A stretch of DNA of 64,000 nucleotides from Leeuwenhoekiella sp. (GTDB lineage Bacteria > Bacteroidota > Bacteroidia > Flavobacteriales > Flavobacteriaceae), in NCBI GenBank assembly GCA_002708845.1, contig PAPI01000022.1, positions 1 through 64,000 of the forward strand, in the 5' to 3' direction. Below, in pieces: positions 8,830 to 18,529 of the stretch (position 1 is the stretch's first letter; every line of letters begins with the position of its first letter). The notes below the pieces were generated by a model that searched no databases, was not told where the DNA came from, and was given only the letters and a program-made list of their open reading frames with translations. The position numbers and the translations under genes were made by a program.

Positions 8830-11800
8830 GCGTGTCTGTCTCTGCGGGAATTGCCATGGAAGTATCTCGCGTGGGTTCTACGGTTGGGGCTGTCTCAGGC
8901 TCCGTCTCATCCTCCCCGTAAAACTGACTGAATTTACGCAGATACGTGTTGAATTCACGTGCTTTTTCCGGTAAGATTTCCTGATCCTGATTAATGATCA
9001 ATAAATCGACCAGACTTCGGTAGCGCTCAATATCAGTAATGATATCCTGTGCGTACTGGTATTGCCTTTGAAGGTCAAGTGTACTCCAGTAATCGAGTTT
9101 TTCCTGATACTTTTTGGCTACCTGATTCCACAATTCACGTGCGCGTTCCTGCTCACCTACCTCGTAATAACCGTTAACGTAAGGTTCAAGTAAGGTATAA
9201 TACTCAAAAGTATCTACCGGCATCTTTTCCATCGCAAGGTCGAGCACATTTTTCGCTTTGTCTAGCTTGTTTTCGGCTATAAGCTGCTCGATGAGACGGG
9301 CCAGATTTCCACGATAGGTAATTCCGTTTCTGCGAGTTTCGGTGTCATGATAAATATCAGGATCGCCGCTATTTCCCCAGTACCAGTTCATTGCTATATC
9401 GTAGAACTTTTCGGTATCAATGCGGCCCATATCGTAAGGCGCCTGCGGGTCAATAGGTGTTTGTATAGGTACTAGCTTGTAGCAAACCCCATCCAATTGC
9501 AGGTAATCTTTCATCCACAGGTAATCGTCATCGCCAAAACTTCCACCCGTAAAATATATAGGGCGCTCCCAGTTGTTGTTTGCTATCACGTCAAGCATCA
9601 ACAAGCGATTTTTATAAAGAATGTTTTCTTTGACATTGATTACGATATCATCAGCGATGATGTCAGAATCTTTTTGTGGCACAATTCCATTAGCGATAAC
9701 AGTGTTTTTGTTTACAGGTATCCTTATAAACTTTGTGGGAAATGTGTGTACCATGGTTCCGCTTTGAAGCTCTTCCATCGTACGTGGGTCGTCACTGGCA
9801 ATCCAGTTCATCCAGGTTTTGATGTCCAGGGTGTCATTTGGTCTCAATTCGTTATACCAAACGGCATCCCGATTACCGGCTACGTACTTATCGTGAGTAA
9901 GTTGAGAGGGGATGGGATCGCTTTCGTAAGCTTTACGCTTCATGTCGTCAATATACCAGGCAGTCTGGAAGAGGCTGGTATTTACGATTCGAACGTCGCG
10001 GCGATATCCTTCTATTTCCTGAACATACCAGAGTGCAAAAGTGTCGTTGTCTCCAATGGTGAACAAAATGGCATTTTCGTCGCAACTATCCAGATACATT
10101 CGTGCCATTGCAAGAGCGGTCTTACGACCTGAGCGGTCGTGATCATCCCAGTTTTGGGAAGCCAGTATTACAGGGGCAGCTAGAAGGCAAACAACAGTGA
10201 CAATTGGCAACACGACCTTTGCGCTCAATTTTTCTTTGAGTAAATCGTAAAGGGCGTAAACGCCAAAGCCAATCCACATAGCAAACACGTAGAAAGAACC
10301 TACTAGCGCATAATCACGTTCACGAGGTTCAAAAGCACGCTCATTAAGGTAAATTTTGAGGGCAATCCCGGTAAAAAGGAAAAGGACCAGAAGTACCCAG
10401 AAGCTTTTTTTGTCTTTGCTGGCCTGAAAAACCAAACCTAAAAGGCCTAAAATAAGAGGTAAGAAGAAATAGGTGTTTCGAGCTTTGTTGTCAAGCGCAT
10501 CTGTAGGTAAATTATCCTGTGGTCCCAGGCGAACTTCATCTATAAAAGGAATTCCGCTAAGCCAGTTGCCATGAATATCATCGTATTTTCCCTGAATATC
10601 ATCCTGGCGTCCGGTAAAATTCCACATAAAATAGCGCCAGTACATATAGCCAAACTGAAAGTCAAACATATACGCCAGATTGTCTCCGAAAGAAGGTGGG
10701 TCTACATCTATATATTGACGTATACGCATTAAAAACGATTGAAATCCTTCATTGTCAATTCGTCCCTGTGCGTAATCTGATTTAAACTGAGCTACAGCCT
10801 GTTGCAATTCCTGGTTGTCTGCATATTCAGGCTTAACCTGAAAATTAAGCGGACCGGTAAATTGCATATAATTTGCAATATGATCTGTACTCCACATTCG
10901 TGGTAGGAAAACTTTATGCCGGTCTTCTGAGTTTTGCACGGCGTTTTTCCATTCGTTTACGATAATATATTTGCCGCTTTCCTCGTCTTTTTCATAGTTG
11001 GGTTTACCATCTACATAGGGATTTTGAGCATCTAGACCGCCAAAAATTTCGGTAAACTGAGGTCCGTAAAATAAATGCGTTTCCGGGTACTGCTCGCGGT
11101 TGTAATAAGCTAAAAGTTCGCGGGCGTTATTTGGGTTGTTTTCGTTTATCGTAGTACCGGCATTTGCTCTAATGGGTAGCATCAGCCAGCTGGAGAATCC
11201 TATAAAAATGAAAAGGATAGATAAAACCAGGGTGTTGAGCTGGTAGTATGAGTTTTTTCGGGTATAGTTCAGTAAAAAATAGAAAATGGCAATAAAGGCG
11301 ATACCCGCGATAATGGTTCCGCTGTTAAAAGGAAGACCAAACGTATTGACAAAAAATACTTCGGCATAGCCAAAAAAGCTAAGAGTATAAGGAAGTAGGA
11401 ACTTAAAGATAAACATCAATACGGCCACTACAATCACATTTGCCAAAATGAAATTCTTAATCGTGATCTTTTTGTAGTTTTTAAAGAAATACAAGAATCC
11501 TATTGCCGGAATGGTAAGCAGGGCCATAAAGTGAACCCCAAATGAAAGACCTACAATAAAACAGATCAACATCAGCCAGCGGTTGCCTCTGGGCTTAAAC
11601 ATGTCACGTTCCCAAAGCAAAGCCACATAAAATAAGGAGGAGAGCATAAACATGGCCATAGCGTATACTTCGGCTTCTACCGCGTTAAACCAAAAACTGT
11701 CTGTAAATGCAAATGCCACAGAGCCTATAAAAGATGCTGCGATTATAGCTTTTTGATCTGTGGTAGTTAAAGTTTCTTTATTGCGCTTAAGTAATTTCCT

Positions 11801-12109
11801 GAGTAATAAGGAGATCGACCAGAACATGAAAAGTATGGTAAACGCAGAAGCGAGACACGACATGAAGTTGACACACAATGCGATGTAGGTGCTGTCTGGA
11901 GCGAATATCGAGAAAAAGGCTCCCAGCATCTGGTACAAAGGTGCTCCCGGTGGATGGCCTATTTCCAGTTTTGAAGAGGTGGAGATATACTCCCCGGCGT
12001 CCCAGAAACTAGCCGTAGGTTCAACAGTAAGGGCGTAGCTAATAAGCGCGATCGCAAAAGCAATCCAGCCAAAAATTTTGTTGTACTTCGGGAAATTGAA
12101 GTGTGTCAT
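8822..12109 (-). CDS. DUF2723 family multi-pass membrane protein (GT-C/PMT-like)
   Basis: A 1095-residue inner-membrane protein of the DUF2723 family, distantly related to protein O-mannosyltransferase-type GT-C glycosyltransferases. The signature first extracellular loop EPTASFWDAGEYI (30-42) with Asp38 and Glu40 sits after the first membrane helix, in the position of the catalytic acidic motif of GT-C enzymes. About a dozen hydrophobic helices follow in the first 650 residues, with a large periplasmic loop near 320-530 and a soluble C-terminal region (about 680-1095) that includes TPR-like helices and an acidic tail. Acceptor and sugar donor are unknown; the role in protein or glycan glycosylation is inferred from the family. 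Confidence 0.8.
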   Translation of the reverse strand: MTHFNFPKYNKIFGWIAFAIALISYALTVEPTASFWDAGEYISTSSKLEIGHPPGAPLYQMLGAFFSIFAPDSTYIALCVNFMSCLASAFTILFMFWSISLLLRKLLKRNKETLTTTDQKAIIAASFIGSVAFAFTDSFWFNAVEAEVYAMAMFMLSSLFYVALLWERDMFKPRGNRWLMLICFIVGLSFGVHFMALLTIPAIGFLYFFKNYKKITIKNFILANVIVVAVLMFIFKFLLPYTLSFFGYAEVFFVNTFGLPFNSGTIIAGIAFIAIFYFLLNYTRKNSYYQLNTLVLSILFIFIGFSSWLMLPIRANAGTTINENNPNNARELLAYYNREQYPETHLFYGPQFTEIFGGLDAQNPYVDGKPNYEKDEESGKYIIVNEWKNAVQNSEDRHKVFLPRMWSTDHIANYMQFTGPLNFQVKPEYADNQELQQAVAQFKSDYAQGRIDNEGFQSFLMRIRQYIDVDPPSFGDNLAYMFDFQFGYMYWRYFMWNFTGRQDDIQGKYDDIHGNWLSGIPFIDEVRLGPQDNLPTDALDNKARNTYFFLPLILGLLGLVFQASKDKKSFWVLLVLFLFTGIALKIYLNERAFEPRERDYALVGSFYVFAMWIGFGVYALYDLLKEKLSAKVVLPIVTVVCLLAAPVILASQNWDDHDRSGRKTALAMARMYLDSCDENAILFTIGDNDTFALWYVQEIEGYRRDVRIVNTSLFQTAWYIDDMKRKAYESDPIPSQLTHDKYVAGNRDAVWYNELRPNDTLDIKTWMNWIASDDPRTMEELQSGTMVHTFPTKFIRIPVNKNTVIANGIVPQKDSDIIADDIVINVKENILYKNRLLMLDVIANNNWERPIYFTGGSFGDDDYLWMKDYLQLDGVCYKLVPIQTPIDPQAPYDMGRIDTEKFYDIAMNWYWGNSGDPDIYHDTETRRNGITYRGNLARLIEQLIAENKLDKAKNVLDLAMEKMPVDTFEYYTLLEPYVNGYYEVGEQERARELWNQVAKKYQEKLDYWSTLDLQRQYQYAQDIITDIERYRSLVDLLIINQDQEILPEKAREFNTYLRKFSQFYGEDETEPETAPTVEPTRDTSMAIPAETDTLE

Positions 12110-12354
12110 AAAGCAAATTTAACAAGCAGCGAATTTAAGAATTAATACGTTAATCAATCCTGTTTTGTTAGTGCATTGATATTTTGATTCTTGAGTTCTA
12201 TGCGATCTGGTATTAAAAGACTGGTTGCAAAGAAAAATGTTGCGTCGGTAAAAAAGTTTGAAACTCTACAAGCGGTATTATGCATTCACGTTCAGGGATA
12301 AACGCGATAGCGACCTAAAAATTTTAATTGCTTTTAATTTTTTGCAGATAAATA
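12110..12354. other. Non-coding region upstream of tRNA-Gln promoter
   Basis: AT-rich stretch between the DUF2723 start (minus strand) and the tRNA-Gln promoter. It should hold the promoter of the DUF2723-deacetylase pair on the minus strand, but I cannot point to a convincing element. No ORF or repeat seen. Confidence 0.5.
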
Positions 12355-12385
12355 TTTGCGGGACTAAAAGTTTGTTTTAAATTTG
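12355..12385 (+). promoter_or_regulatory. Bacteroidota promoter for tRNA-Gln
   Basis: TTTG at 12355-12358, a 19-base spacer and TAAATTTG at 12378-12385 give an exact match to the Bacteroidota primary sigma consensus (TTTG-N19-TAnnTTTG). It lies 45 bases upstream of the tRNA gene. Confidence 0.8.
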
Positions 12386-12430
12386 CAGCCGCATTCGCAA
12401 GTCAGGCGTATGTTTTTTAATAAAGGTCAA

Positions 12431-12503
12431 TGGCCTATGGTGTAACTGGCAACACGTCTGGTTTTGGTCCAGAAGAGTCTAGGTTCGAGCCCTAGTAGGC
12501 CAA
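12431..12503 (+). tRNA. tRNA-Gln (anticodon TTG)
   Basis: Folds as a complete cloverleaf: acceptor stem TGGCCTA / TAGGCCA, D-arm with GGTGTAACTGGCAACA, anticodon stem TCTGG / CCAGA closing the seven-base loop TTTTGGT (anticodon TTG), and T-arm CTAGG-TTCGAGC-CCTAG. The U1-A72 first pair is typical of glutamine tRNAs. The 3' CCA is not encoded. Own promoter upstream and own terminator downstream. Confidence 0.96.
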
Positions 12504-12504
12504 C

Positions 12505-12538
12505 AAAAAAATCCGAACAGTTTTGTTCGGATTTTTTT
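12505..12538 (+). terminator. Intrinsic terminator of tRNA-Gln
   Basis: Inverted repeat AAAATCCGAAC / GTTCGGATTTT with a seven-base loop, ending in seven T residues, starting two bases after the tRNA. Confidence 0.9.
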
Positions 12539-12566
12539 ATGTCTTGAATTGGCTTATAATTTGAAC

Positions 12567-12887
12567 TTAGTTTGGATTTTTATTCAGCATCAAATACTTC
12601 ATCATCCCCGTATAAAAGTTACGACCTCTTGTATCATTTTTAATGCAACTCTGTAAAAAAGAATGCATCTGCGATTGAGGAATATTAAAAATGAACGAAG
12701 CTGTCTTCTTAGTTGAAAGCATTGGCCATATTTTGACTTTATAGCCAGAGTCAGCTTTTTTGATGTTAACACGTGAAGCTCTAAAGAATTTTTTTAAAAT
12801 AGCTCTCTGTAAAGAGCTTCCGGCTTCTAGAGAGGTGTCACGTCTCAGTAATTCGTAAAGGGGTTCCAGAGTAGTTTGTTTTTCCAT
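12567..12887 (-). CDS. Small basic protein of unknown function
   Basis: 106 residues, lysine/arginine-rich, no signal peptide or membrane helix. I do not recognise it. Visible features are an N-terminal helix LEPLYELLRRDTSLEAG, a central segment with KKFFRASRVNIKK, a likely beta strand pair GYKVKIWPML, and a C-terminal amphipathic helix. ATG start at 12887. It is a stand-alone gene between tRNA-Gln and uspA. That it is a real gene is supported by its ordinary codon use and by filling the gap between terminated units; function cannot be assigned. Confidence 0.65.
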   Translation of the reverse strand: MEKQTTLEPLYELLRRDTSLEAGSSLQRAILKKFFRASRVNIKKADSGYKVKIWPMLSTKKTASFIFNIPQSQMHSFLQSCIKNDTRGRNFYTGMMKYLMLNKNPN

Positions 12888-12978
12888 TTTTAATCGCTTT
12901 CATATTTAGAAATGAAAACTATTCAAAATCTCAAATCATTTTTGATAATAATATGTTATTTAGGTAATTATTAACGAT

Positions 12979-13809
12979 TTAAATCTTGAAAGTAAGAACG
13001 GGTCTCTTGGCGTGGTTAACCAGATCTTCGCTTAAAGAGCCATTTAGAAAATGGGCAAGACCTTTTCGCCCGTGGGTGCCAATCCCAATGAGATCGGCAT
13101 GTTCATCTTTGGCATAATGTAGTATGCCGCGTTCTACGGTCAGATCATTGTAAACATTTAGGTTGTCTAAGGGCAGGTCTAGTTCAGACTTTAGGGTAGT
13201 GTATAGGTTTCGCAATTCTTTAGTGGTTTTAAATTGTTCAGGAGTGTTGATGAATACAAATTTTAATTCCGCGTCAAAAAATTTAGAAAATGCCACTGCC
13301 TGAAGCATGGCATCTTTGTTGTCATTTTCAAGATCTGTGGCGAATACAAAGCGCTTCACGTCAAAATGGTGATGTTGTTTTTTGATAACAAAAACTGGGA
13401 CTTCCACATTGCGTACAATTTTTTCGGTATTAGAGCCTATAAATAACTCTTCAAGTCCGCTTGAGCCGTGAGAACCCATAACGACTGCATCAATCGCGTG
13501 TTCTGCAATGTAGCTTTGAATCCCTTCCTGTACACTCTGAAACTTTACGCTTTCAAAAAGTTCAAGACCCTGGGTCAGGGGTTCGTAAGCTGCTCTAAAT
13601 TCTTTGAAATTTTGCTGGGCCAGCTTGAGAAAATAAATCGCTTCCGGCAGATTTGGATTTTTTCTACTGTCAAAAATCGAGTAGGGTAATTCGACCAGAT
13701 GAATTAGGTGAATTGATGCGGAGTGGCGTTTTGCAATCTGGCAAGCGACTTCAAAAGCGTATTTTGCCTGATCTGAAAAGTCTGTGGGAACGAGTAATTT
13801 TTTAATCAT
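12979..13809 (-). CDS. Tandem universal stress protein (UspA x2)
   Basis: 276 residues from the ATG at 13809 (start MIKKLLVPTDFS; an upstream in-frame ATG at 13830 would add seven residues). Two UspA domains in tandem. Both carry the nucleotide-binding signature GX2GX9G(S/T): GSHGSSGLEELFIGS in domain 1 and GTHGRKGLAHFLNGS in domain 2, so both should bind ATP. Cytoplasmic stress protein; target unknown. Single gene, divergent from the rimP operon about 100 bases away from that operon's promoter. Confidence 0.9.
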   Translation of the reverse strand: MIKKLLVPTDFSDQAKYAFEVACQIAKRHSASIHLIHLVELPYSIFDSRKNPNLPEAIYFLKLAQQNFKEFRAAYEPLTQGLELFESVKFQSVQEGIQSYIAEHAIDAVVMGSHGSSGLEELFIGSNTEKIVRNVEVPVFVIKKQHHHFDVKRFVFATDLENDNKDAMLQAVAFSKFFDAELKFVFINTPEQFKTTKELRNLYTTLKSELDLPLDNLNVYNDLTVERGILHYAKDEHADLIGIGTHGRKGLAHFLNGSLSEDLVNHAKRPVLTFKI

Positions 13810-13908
13810 AATGCGCTGGTTTAAAAGCATTAATACGATTTGGGAGTTCTTTTAAAGTTAAGCATTTAATCCTGAGGCGCTTCTATTTTATATGTTGATA
13901 AATATTAT

Positions 13909-13916
13909 TATATTTG
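13909..13916 (+). promoter_or_regulatory. -7 promoter element of the rimP-nusA-infB operon
   Basis: TATATTTG fits the Bacteroidota -7 consensus TAnnTTTG. The matching -33 position holds only a weak TTTTA, so the promoter call depends mainly on this element and on its position 64 bases before rimP. Confidence 0.6.
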
Positions 13917-13941
13917 CAGCGTTGAATTAAGAGACTAATCT

Positions 13942-13970
13942 GAGGGGACACTAAAAAGTCCCCTCTTTTT
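13942..13970 (+). terminator. Terminator-like hairpin in the rimP leader (possible attenuator)
   Basis: Perfect 8-bp stem GAGGGGAC / GTCCCCTC with loop ACTAAAAA, followed at once by TTTTT. It sits between the putative promoter (13909-13916) and the rimP ATG (13980), so it would stop transcription about 45 bases after the start unless read through. Confidence 0.7.
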
Positions 13971-13979
13971 ATAGGGCCA

Positions 13980-14444
13980 ATGTTGAAGGAACGTGTTAAA
14001 GAGCTTCTTGACGAAGCGTTTGAAGAATACAACTCACTATTTTTAATAGATTTCACCATTAAGGGTGCTAACGAAATCCGCGTCGTTATAGATGGGGATG
14101 AGGGAGTGACGGTGCAGGATTGTATGAATGTAAGCCGAAAGGTGGAACATAACCTGGATCGTGAAGAAGAGGATTTTTCACTTGAAGTAATGTCTGCGGG
14201 TGCTACCGAACCTTTAATCAATAAGCGTCAGTACAAAAAAAATATCGGACGTGATTTAGAGGTTAAGCTCAATGATGGTTCAAAAGTTATCGGAACGCTC
14301 GATGCTGCAGATGATGAAAAAATCTCCCTGTCTTGGAAAGAGCGTGTTCCTAAAGAAGTGGGTAAAGGTAAAATGACCGTCGAAAAGAAAGAAGAAATTG
14401 CTTATGATTCAATCAGTCAGGCAAAAGTTAAGATTAAATTTTAA
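13980..14444 (+). CDS. rimP: Ribosome maturation factor RimP
   Basis: 154-residue RimP, needed for 30S subunit maturation. The N-terminal alpha/beta domain contains the conserved VVIDGDEGVTVQDC and the block VMSAGATEPL, equivalent to EVSSPGxxRPL in other RimPs; the C-terminal domain is an Sm-like barrel (about 85-154). Shorter in the second block than proteobacterial versions, as usual in Bacteroidota. First gene of the classical rimP-nusA-infB operon; a terminator-like hairpin precedes it. Confidence 0.93.
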   Translation: MLKERVKELLDEAFEEYNSLFLIDFTIKGANEIRVVIDGDEGVTVQDCMNVSRKVEHNLDREEEDFSLEVMSAGATEPLINKRQYKKNIGRDLEVKLNDGSKVIGTLDAADDEKISLSWKERVPKEVGKGKMTVEKKEEIAYDSISQAKVKIKF

Positions 14445-14453
14445 GAATATAGC

Positions 14454-15683
14454 ATGGAAAATATTGCGTTAATCGAATCATTTTCGGAGTTTAAAGATGA
14501 TAAACTCATAGATAGAGTAATGCTTATGGCAATACTCGAAGAAGTTTTTAGAAGTACGTTGAAAAAGCGTTTTGGTAGTGATGATAATTTTGATATCATC
14601 ATCAACCCTGATAAAGGTGATTTAGAGATTTGGCGTAATCGTGTGGTAGTTGCTGATGGTGAAGTTGAAGATGAGAACTCTGAAATCAGTCTTACTGAAG
14701 CGCGTAGAATTGAGCCTGACTTTGAAGTGGGAGAAGATGTGTCAGAAGAGGTGAAGCTTATTGATTTAGGTCGCCGTTCTATTTTGGCACTGCGTCAAAA
14801 CCTGATTAGCAAGATTCACGAGCATGATAACACCAATATCTACAAGCAGTTTAAAGAGCTTGAAGGGGAGTTATATAATGCTGAGGTACACCACATCAGA
14901 CATCGCGCAATCATCTTGCTTGATGATGAAGGCAATGAGATTATAATGCCAAAGGATAAGCAAATTCCTTCAGATTTCTTCCGTAAGGGCGAAAACGTAA
15001 GGGGTATTATTGAAAGTGTGGAACTTAAGGGTAATAAGCCTGCGATTATTATGTCGCGTACCTCTCCACTTTTCCTTGAGAAATTATTCGAATCTGAAAT
15101 TCCTGAGGTTTTTGACGGTTTGATCACAGTTAAAAAAGTGGTGCGTATTCCGGGTGAGAAGGCAAAAGTTGCAGTAGATTCCTATGATGATCGTATCGAT
15201 CCTGTTGGAGCTTGTGTTGGGATGAAAGGTTCGCGTATTCACGGTATTGTGCGTGAGTTAGGTAATGAGAATATTGATGTGATCAATTATACCAATAACC
15301 TGCAGTTATACATTACCCGCGCGTTGAGTCCGGCAAAAATCACTTCGATTAAGATTGATGATGAGAATAAAACGGCAGAAGTGATGCTGAAACCAGAAGA
15401 GGTTTCTAAGGCAATTGGTCGTGGAGGCCATAATATAAGACTGGCCGGTCAATTAACTGGCTATGAGATTGATGTATTTAGAGAAGGTGTAGAAGAAGAT
15501 GTTGAGCTTACAGAATTCTCAGATGAAATAGAAGATTGGGTAATCGCCGAATTTTCAAAAATAGGTTTAGATACCGCAAAAAGTATTTTAGAACAAGACG
15601 TAGAAGACCTGGTTAGAAGAACAGATCTTGAAGAGGAAACCATTCAGGATGTGATGCGTATTCTTCGAGAAGAGTTTGAATAA
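14454..15683 (+). CDS. nusA: Transcription termination/antitermination factor NusA
   Basis: 409 residues: N-terminal RNA polymerase-binding domain (1-130), S1 domain (about 135-200, with KGENVRGIIESVELKG), then KH1 and KH2 with VGACVGMKGSRI and AIGRGGHNIRLA as the GxxG-type RNA-binding loops, and a short C-terminal helical segment. Lacks the two acidic repeats of the E. coli protein, giving the usual length for the phylum. Begins nine bases after the rimP stop and is in the same operon as infB. Confidence 0.96.
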   Translation: MENIALIESFSEFKDDKLIDRVMLMAILEEVFRSTLKKRFGSDDNFDIIINPDKGDLEIWRNRVVVADGEVEDENSEISLTEARRIEPDFEVGEDVSEEVKLIDLGRRSILALRQNLISKIHEHDNTNIYKQFKELEGELYNAEVHHIRHRAIILLDDEGNEIIMPKDKQIPSDFFRKGENVRGIIESVELKGNKPAIIMSRTSPLFLEKLFESEIPEVFDGLITVKKVVRIPGEKAKVAVDSYDDRIDPVGACVGMKGSRIHGIVRELGNENIDVINYTNNLQLYITRALSPAKITSIKIDDENKTAEVMLKPEEVSKAIGRGGHNIRLAGQLTGYEIDVFREGVEEDVELTEFSDEIEDWVIAEFSKIGLDTAKSILEQDVEDLVRRTDLEEETIQDVMRILREEFE

Positions 15684-15737
15684 TAATAGGAGAATACAGG
15701 TTTTTTAGGTTAATTTTATAGCGAATTAAAGCAATTT

Positions 15738-18467
15738 ATGGCAGAAGTAAAGAACATGAGATTAAATAAGGTATTGCGTGAACTTAATATTTCACTTGAT
15801 CGTGCCGTTGATTTCCTTAAGGAAAAAGGTTACGATGTTGAAGCGCGCCCTACCACTAAAATCTCTGCCGAAGTATACGAGGTATTATCAGATCAGTTTC
15901 AGACCGATGCAAATAAAAAAGTTGCGTCTAAAGAAGCTGCTCAGGAGAAACAAAAGGAGAAGGAAGCTATAAGACAGGCTCGCGAAGAAGAAATCGAAGA
16001 GAAGCGTCAGGATCGGGAACCCGAGAAAGAGGTGATTCGAGCAAAAACCAACCTTCAGGGGCCTAAGCAAGTAGGTAAAATCGACCTGGATCGCGCCGGA
16101 AAACCTAAAGAGGCTCCAAAAGAAGAAAAAATCGAAGAAAAGCCAGTGGTGGAAGAGGCTAAGCCAGAACCTAAGGTTGAAGAACCGGTGGCTAAGAAAG
16201 AGGAGCCTACTAAACCAGTAGTTGAGACTAAAGAGCCGGCTAAAGTTGAAAAGAAAGAGGAGAAGAAGCAGGAAGATAATTCCAAAAAAGAAGCTCCAAA
16301 ACTGGGTGACGACGTTGTTAAGACCGACTATAAGAAACTGGATGGTCCTAATTTTACTGGAGAAAAAATAGATCTTTCTCAGTTTAAGAAGCCTGAAAAG
16401 AAAAAGAAGACGACTTCTTCTAATGACGATCGTAAGCGTAAGCGTAAGCGTATCAGTAAAACTACAGGCGCTAATCCTAATGCTGGTGGTAATAATAACC
16501 GTGGGCGTAATAACCAAAGAGGCGGAAGCCGCAGAGGTGGTCAGGTTGTCAAAGAAGAGCCTACAGAAGAAGAAGTACAAAAACAAATACGGGAAACTCT
16601 GGAGAAACTTCAGGGTAAATCCAATAAAGGTAAAGGAGCTAAATACCGAAGAGATAAGCGTGATCAGCATCGTCAAAAGAATGAGGATGAGATGGCACAA
16701 CAGGAAGCTGATAACAAAGTATTAAAAGTAACTGAGTTTGTTACCGTTAGCGAAGTAGCTACGATGATGGATGTTTCAGTTACTCAGATAATTTCGGCCT
16801 GTATGTCTCTGGGTATGATGGTGACGATGAATCAACGTCTGGACGCTGAAACGCTTTCTATCGTAGCTGACGAATTTGGCTATGAGGTTGAGTTTGTCAA
16901 TGCAGATATCGAGGAGTCTATAGCTGTTCAGGAAGATGCTCCTGAAGATCTGAAAGCTCGTGCTCCAATCGTAACCGTTATGGGTCACGTGGATCATGGT
17001 AAGACATCCTTGCTAGATTATATTCGAGAGGAGAATGTAATTGCAGGTGAAAGTGGTGGTATTACGCAGCACATTGGTGCTTATGGAGTAACACTTAAAG
17101 GAGGTCAGAAAATAGCATTTTTAGATACTCCGGGTCACGAGGCCTTTACGGCAATGCGTGCACGGGGTGCTCAGGTAACCGATATTGCGATAATCGTGGT
17201 AGCGGCAGATGACGATGTGATGCCTCAAACTAAAGAGGCGATTTCTCACGCTCAGGCAGCGGGAGTTCCTATTATATTCGCGATTAATAAGGTAGATAAG
17301 CCTACGGCCAATCCTGAAAAAATCAAAGAGCAACTGGCTGGGATGAACCTGTTGGTTGAAGATTGGGGAGGAAAGATTCAATCACATGACATCTCTGCAA
17401 AAACAGGTCAGGGAGTTGAAGAACTTCTGGAAAAAGTACTGCTTGAAGCTGAAATACTAGAGCTGAAAGCTAATCCTGATAAACGTGCTAACGGTACTGT
17501 GGTAGAAGCTTTCCTTGACAGGGGTAGAGGTTATGTTTCCACAGTTCTTGTTCAGGCAGGTACGCTTAAGATAGGTGATTACGTACTTGCGGGTACTAAT
17601 AGCGGTAAGATCAAAGCGATGCACGATGAGCGCGGAAAAGAGATCAAAGAGGCAGGGCCGGCAACTCCGGTTTCCATCTTAGGTTTGGACGGTGCTCCTC
17701 AGGCGGGTGATAAGTTTAATGTAATGGAAGATGAGCGTGAAGCTAAAGACATTGCAAACAAACGTACCCAACTGCAACGTGAGCAATCTGTTCGTACGCA
17801 GAAACATATTACTCTTGATGAAATTGGAAGACGTATCGCACTAGGAGACTTTAAGGAGCTGAATATTATTCTTAAAGGTGATGTGGATGGTTCTGTAGAA
17901 GCATTGACAGACAGTTTTGGCAAACTTTCCACAGAAGAAATTGTTGTAAATATTATCCATAAAGGTGTAGGTGCCATCACTGAAAGTGACGTGCTTCTTG
18001 CCTCAGCATCAGACGCGATTATTATTGGCTTTAACGTAAGACCTGCTGGTAATGCAAGACAGGTAGCTGATAAAGAAGAAATCGATATCCGTACCTATTC
18101 CATTATTTACGATGCGATTAATGATCTTAAAGATGCTATGGAAGGTATGCTTTCTCCGGTAATGAAGGAGGAAATTACCGGTACTGCTGAAATACGCGAG
18201 ACCTTTAAGATTTCAAAAATCGGAACAATCGCGGGTTGTATGGTTACTTCCGGGAAGATTTACCGCAACTCAGGCGTTCGTTTAATACGCGACGGAGTTG
18301 TGATTTACACCGGCGAACTGTCTTCTTTAAAACGCTTTAAAGATGATGTGAAAGAAGTAAGTAAAGGTTATGACTGTGGTATGCAGATTAAAAACTACAA
18401 TGATATACGTGAAGGCGATATTGTTGAGGCTTACCAGGAAGTTGCAGTTAAGAAAAAACTGAAATAG
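15738..18467 (+). CDS. infB: Translation initiation factor IF-2
   Basis: 909-residue GTPase that delivers initiator tRNA to the 30S subunit. An IF2_N module at 1-55 is followed by a long charged linker (about 60-330, Lys/Glu/Pro-rich, with an Arg-Lys repeat near 232-239 and an Asn/Gly/Arg-rich patch), then a second IF2_N module (about 335-390). The GTPase has G1 GHVDHGKT at 416-423, DTPGHEAF as G3 and NKVDKP as G4, followed by domains II-IV. Last gene of the operon; a strong terminator follows. Confidence 0.97.
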   Translation: MAEVKNMRLNKVLRELNISLDRAVDFLKEKGYDVEARPTTKISAEVYEVLSDQFQTDANKKVASKEAAQEKQKEKEAIRQAREEEIEEKRQDREPEKEVIRAKTNLQGPKQVGKIDLDRAGKPKEAPKEEKIEEKPVVEEAKPEPKVEEPVAKKEEPTKPVVETKEPAKVEKKEEKKQEDNSKKEAPKLGDDVVKTDYKKLDGPNFTGEKIDLSQFKKPEKKKKTTSSNDDRKRKRKRISKTTGANPNAGGNNNRGRNNQRGGSRRGGQVVKEEPTEEEVQKQIRETLEKLQGKSNKGKGAKYRRDKRDQHRQKNEDEMAQQEADNKVLKVTEFVTVSEVATMMDVSVTQIISACMSLGMMVTMNQRLDAETLSIVADEFGYEVEFVNADIEESIAVQEDAPEDLKARAPIVTVMGHVDHGKTSLLDYIREENVIAGESGGITQHIGAYGVTLKGGQKIAFLDTPGHEAFTAMRARGAQVTDIAIIVVAADDDVMPQTKEAISHAQAAGVPIIFAINKVDKPTANPEKIKEQLAGMNLLVEDWGGKIQSHDISAKTGQGVEELLEKVLLEAEILELKANPDKRANGTVVEAFLDRGRGYVSTVLVQAGTLKIGDYVLAGTNSGKIKAMHDERGKEIKEAGPATPVSILGLDGAPQAGDKFNVMEDEREAKDIANKRTQLQREQSVRTQKHITLDEIGRRIALGDFKELNIILKGDVDGSVEALTDSFGKLSTEEIVVNIIHKGVGAITESDVLLASASDAIIIGFNVRPAGNARQVADKEEIDIRTYSIIYDAINDLKDAMEGMLSPVMKEEITGTAEIRETFKISKIGTIAGCMVTSGKIYRNSGVRLIRDGVVIYTGELSSLKRFKDDVKEVSKGYDCGMQIKNYNDIREGDIVEAYQEVAVKKKLK

Positions 18468-18490
18468 CCCAGAGAGTATATAAATGTTAT

Positions 18491-18529
18491 AAAAGAGGCT
18501 GCCTTGTGCAGCCTCTTTTTTTTTTTTTT
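18491..18529 (+). terminator. Intrinsic terminator of the rimP-nusA-infB operon
   Basis: Stem GAGGCTGC / GCAGCCTC with loop CTTGT, extended by A-T pairs, then a run of fourteen T residues. A canonical strong terminator 24 bases after infB. Confidence 0.95.

Noticed and set aside
9497-10132. Open frame of 211 codons on the plus strand inside the DUF2723 gene
   Set aside because: Antisense shadow of a clearly real gene; the translation has no recognisable motifs.
12431-12540. tRNA-Gln as an integration (att) site
   Set aside because: The 3' end of the tRNA is not duplicated nearby and no integrase gene is present.
16430-16455. Six-base tandem repeat CGTAAG in infB
   Set aside because: Encodes the Arg-Lys repeat of the IF-2 linker and is simple coding low complexity.
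15888-16700. 270-codon minus-strand frame opposite infB
   Set aside because: It is antisense to the Lys/Glu-rich linker of IF-2; the Phe/Leu-rich product is the mirror of that low-complexity coding sequence.
18516-18529. Run of fourteen T residues
   Set aside because: Explained as the tail of the infB terminator.
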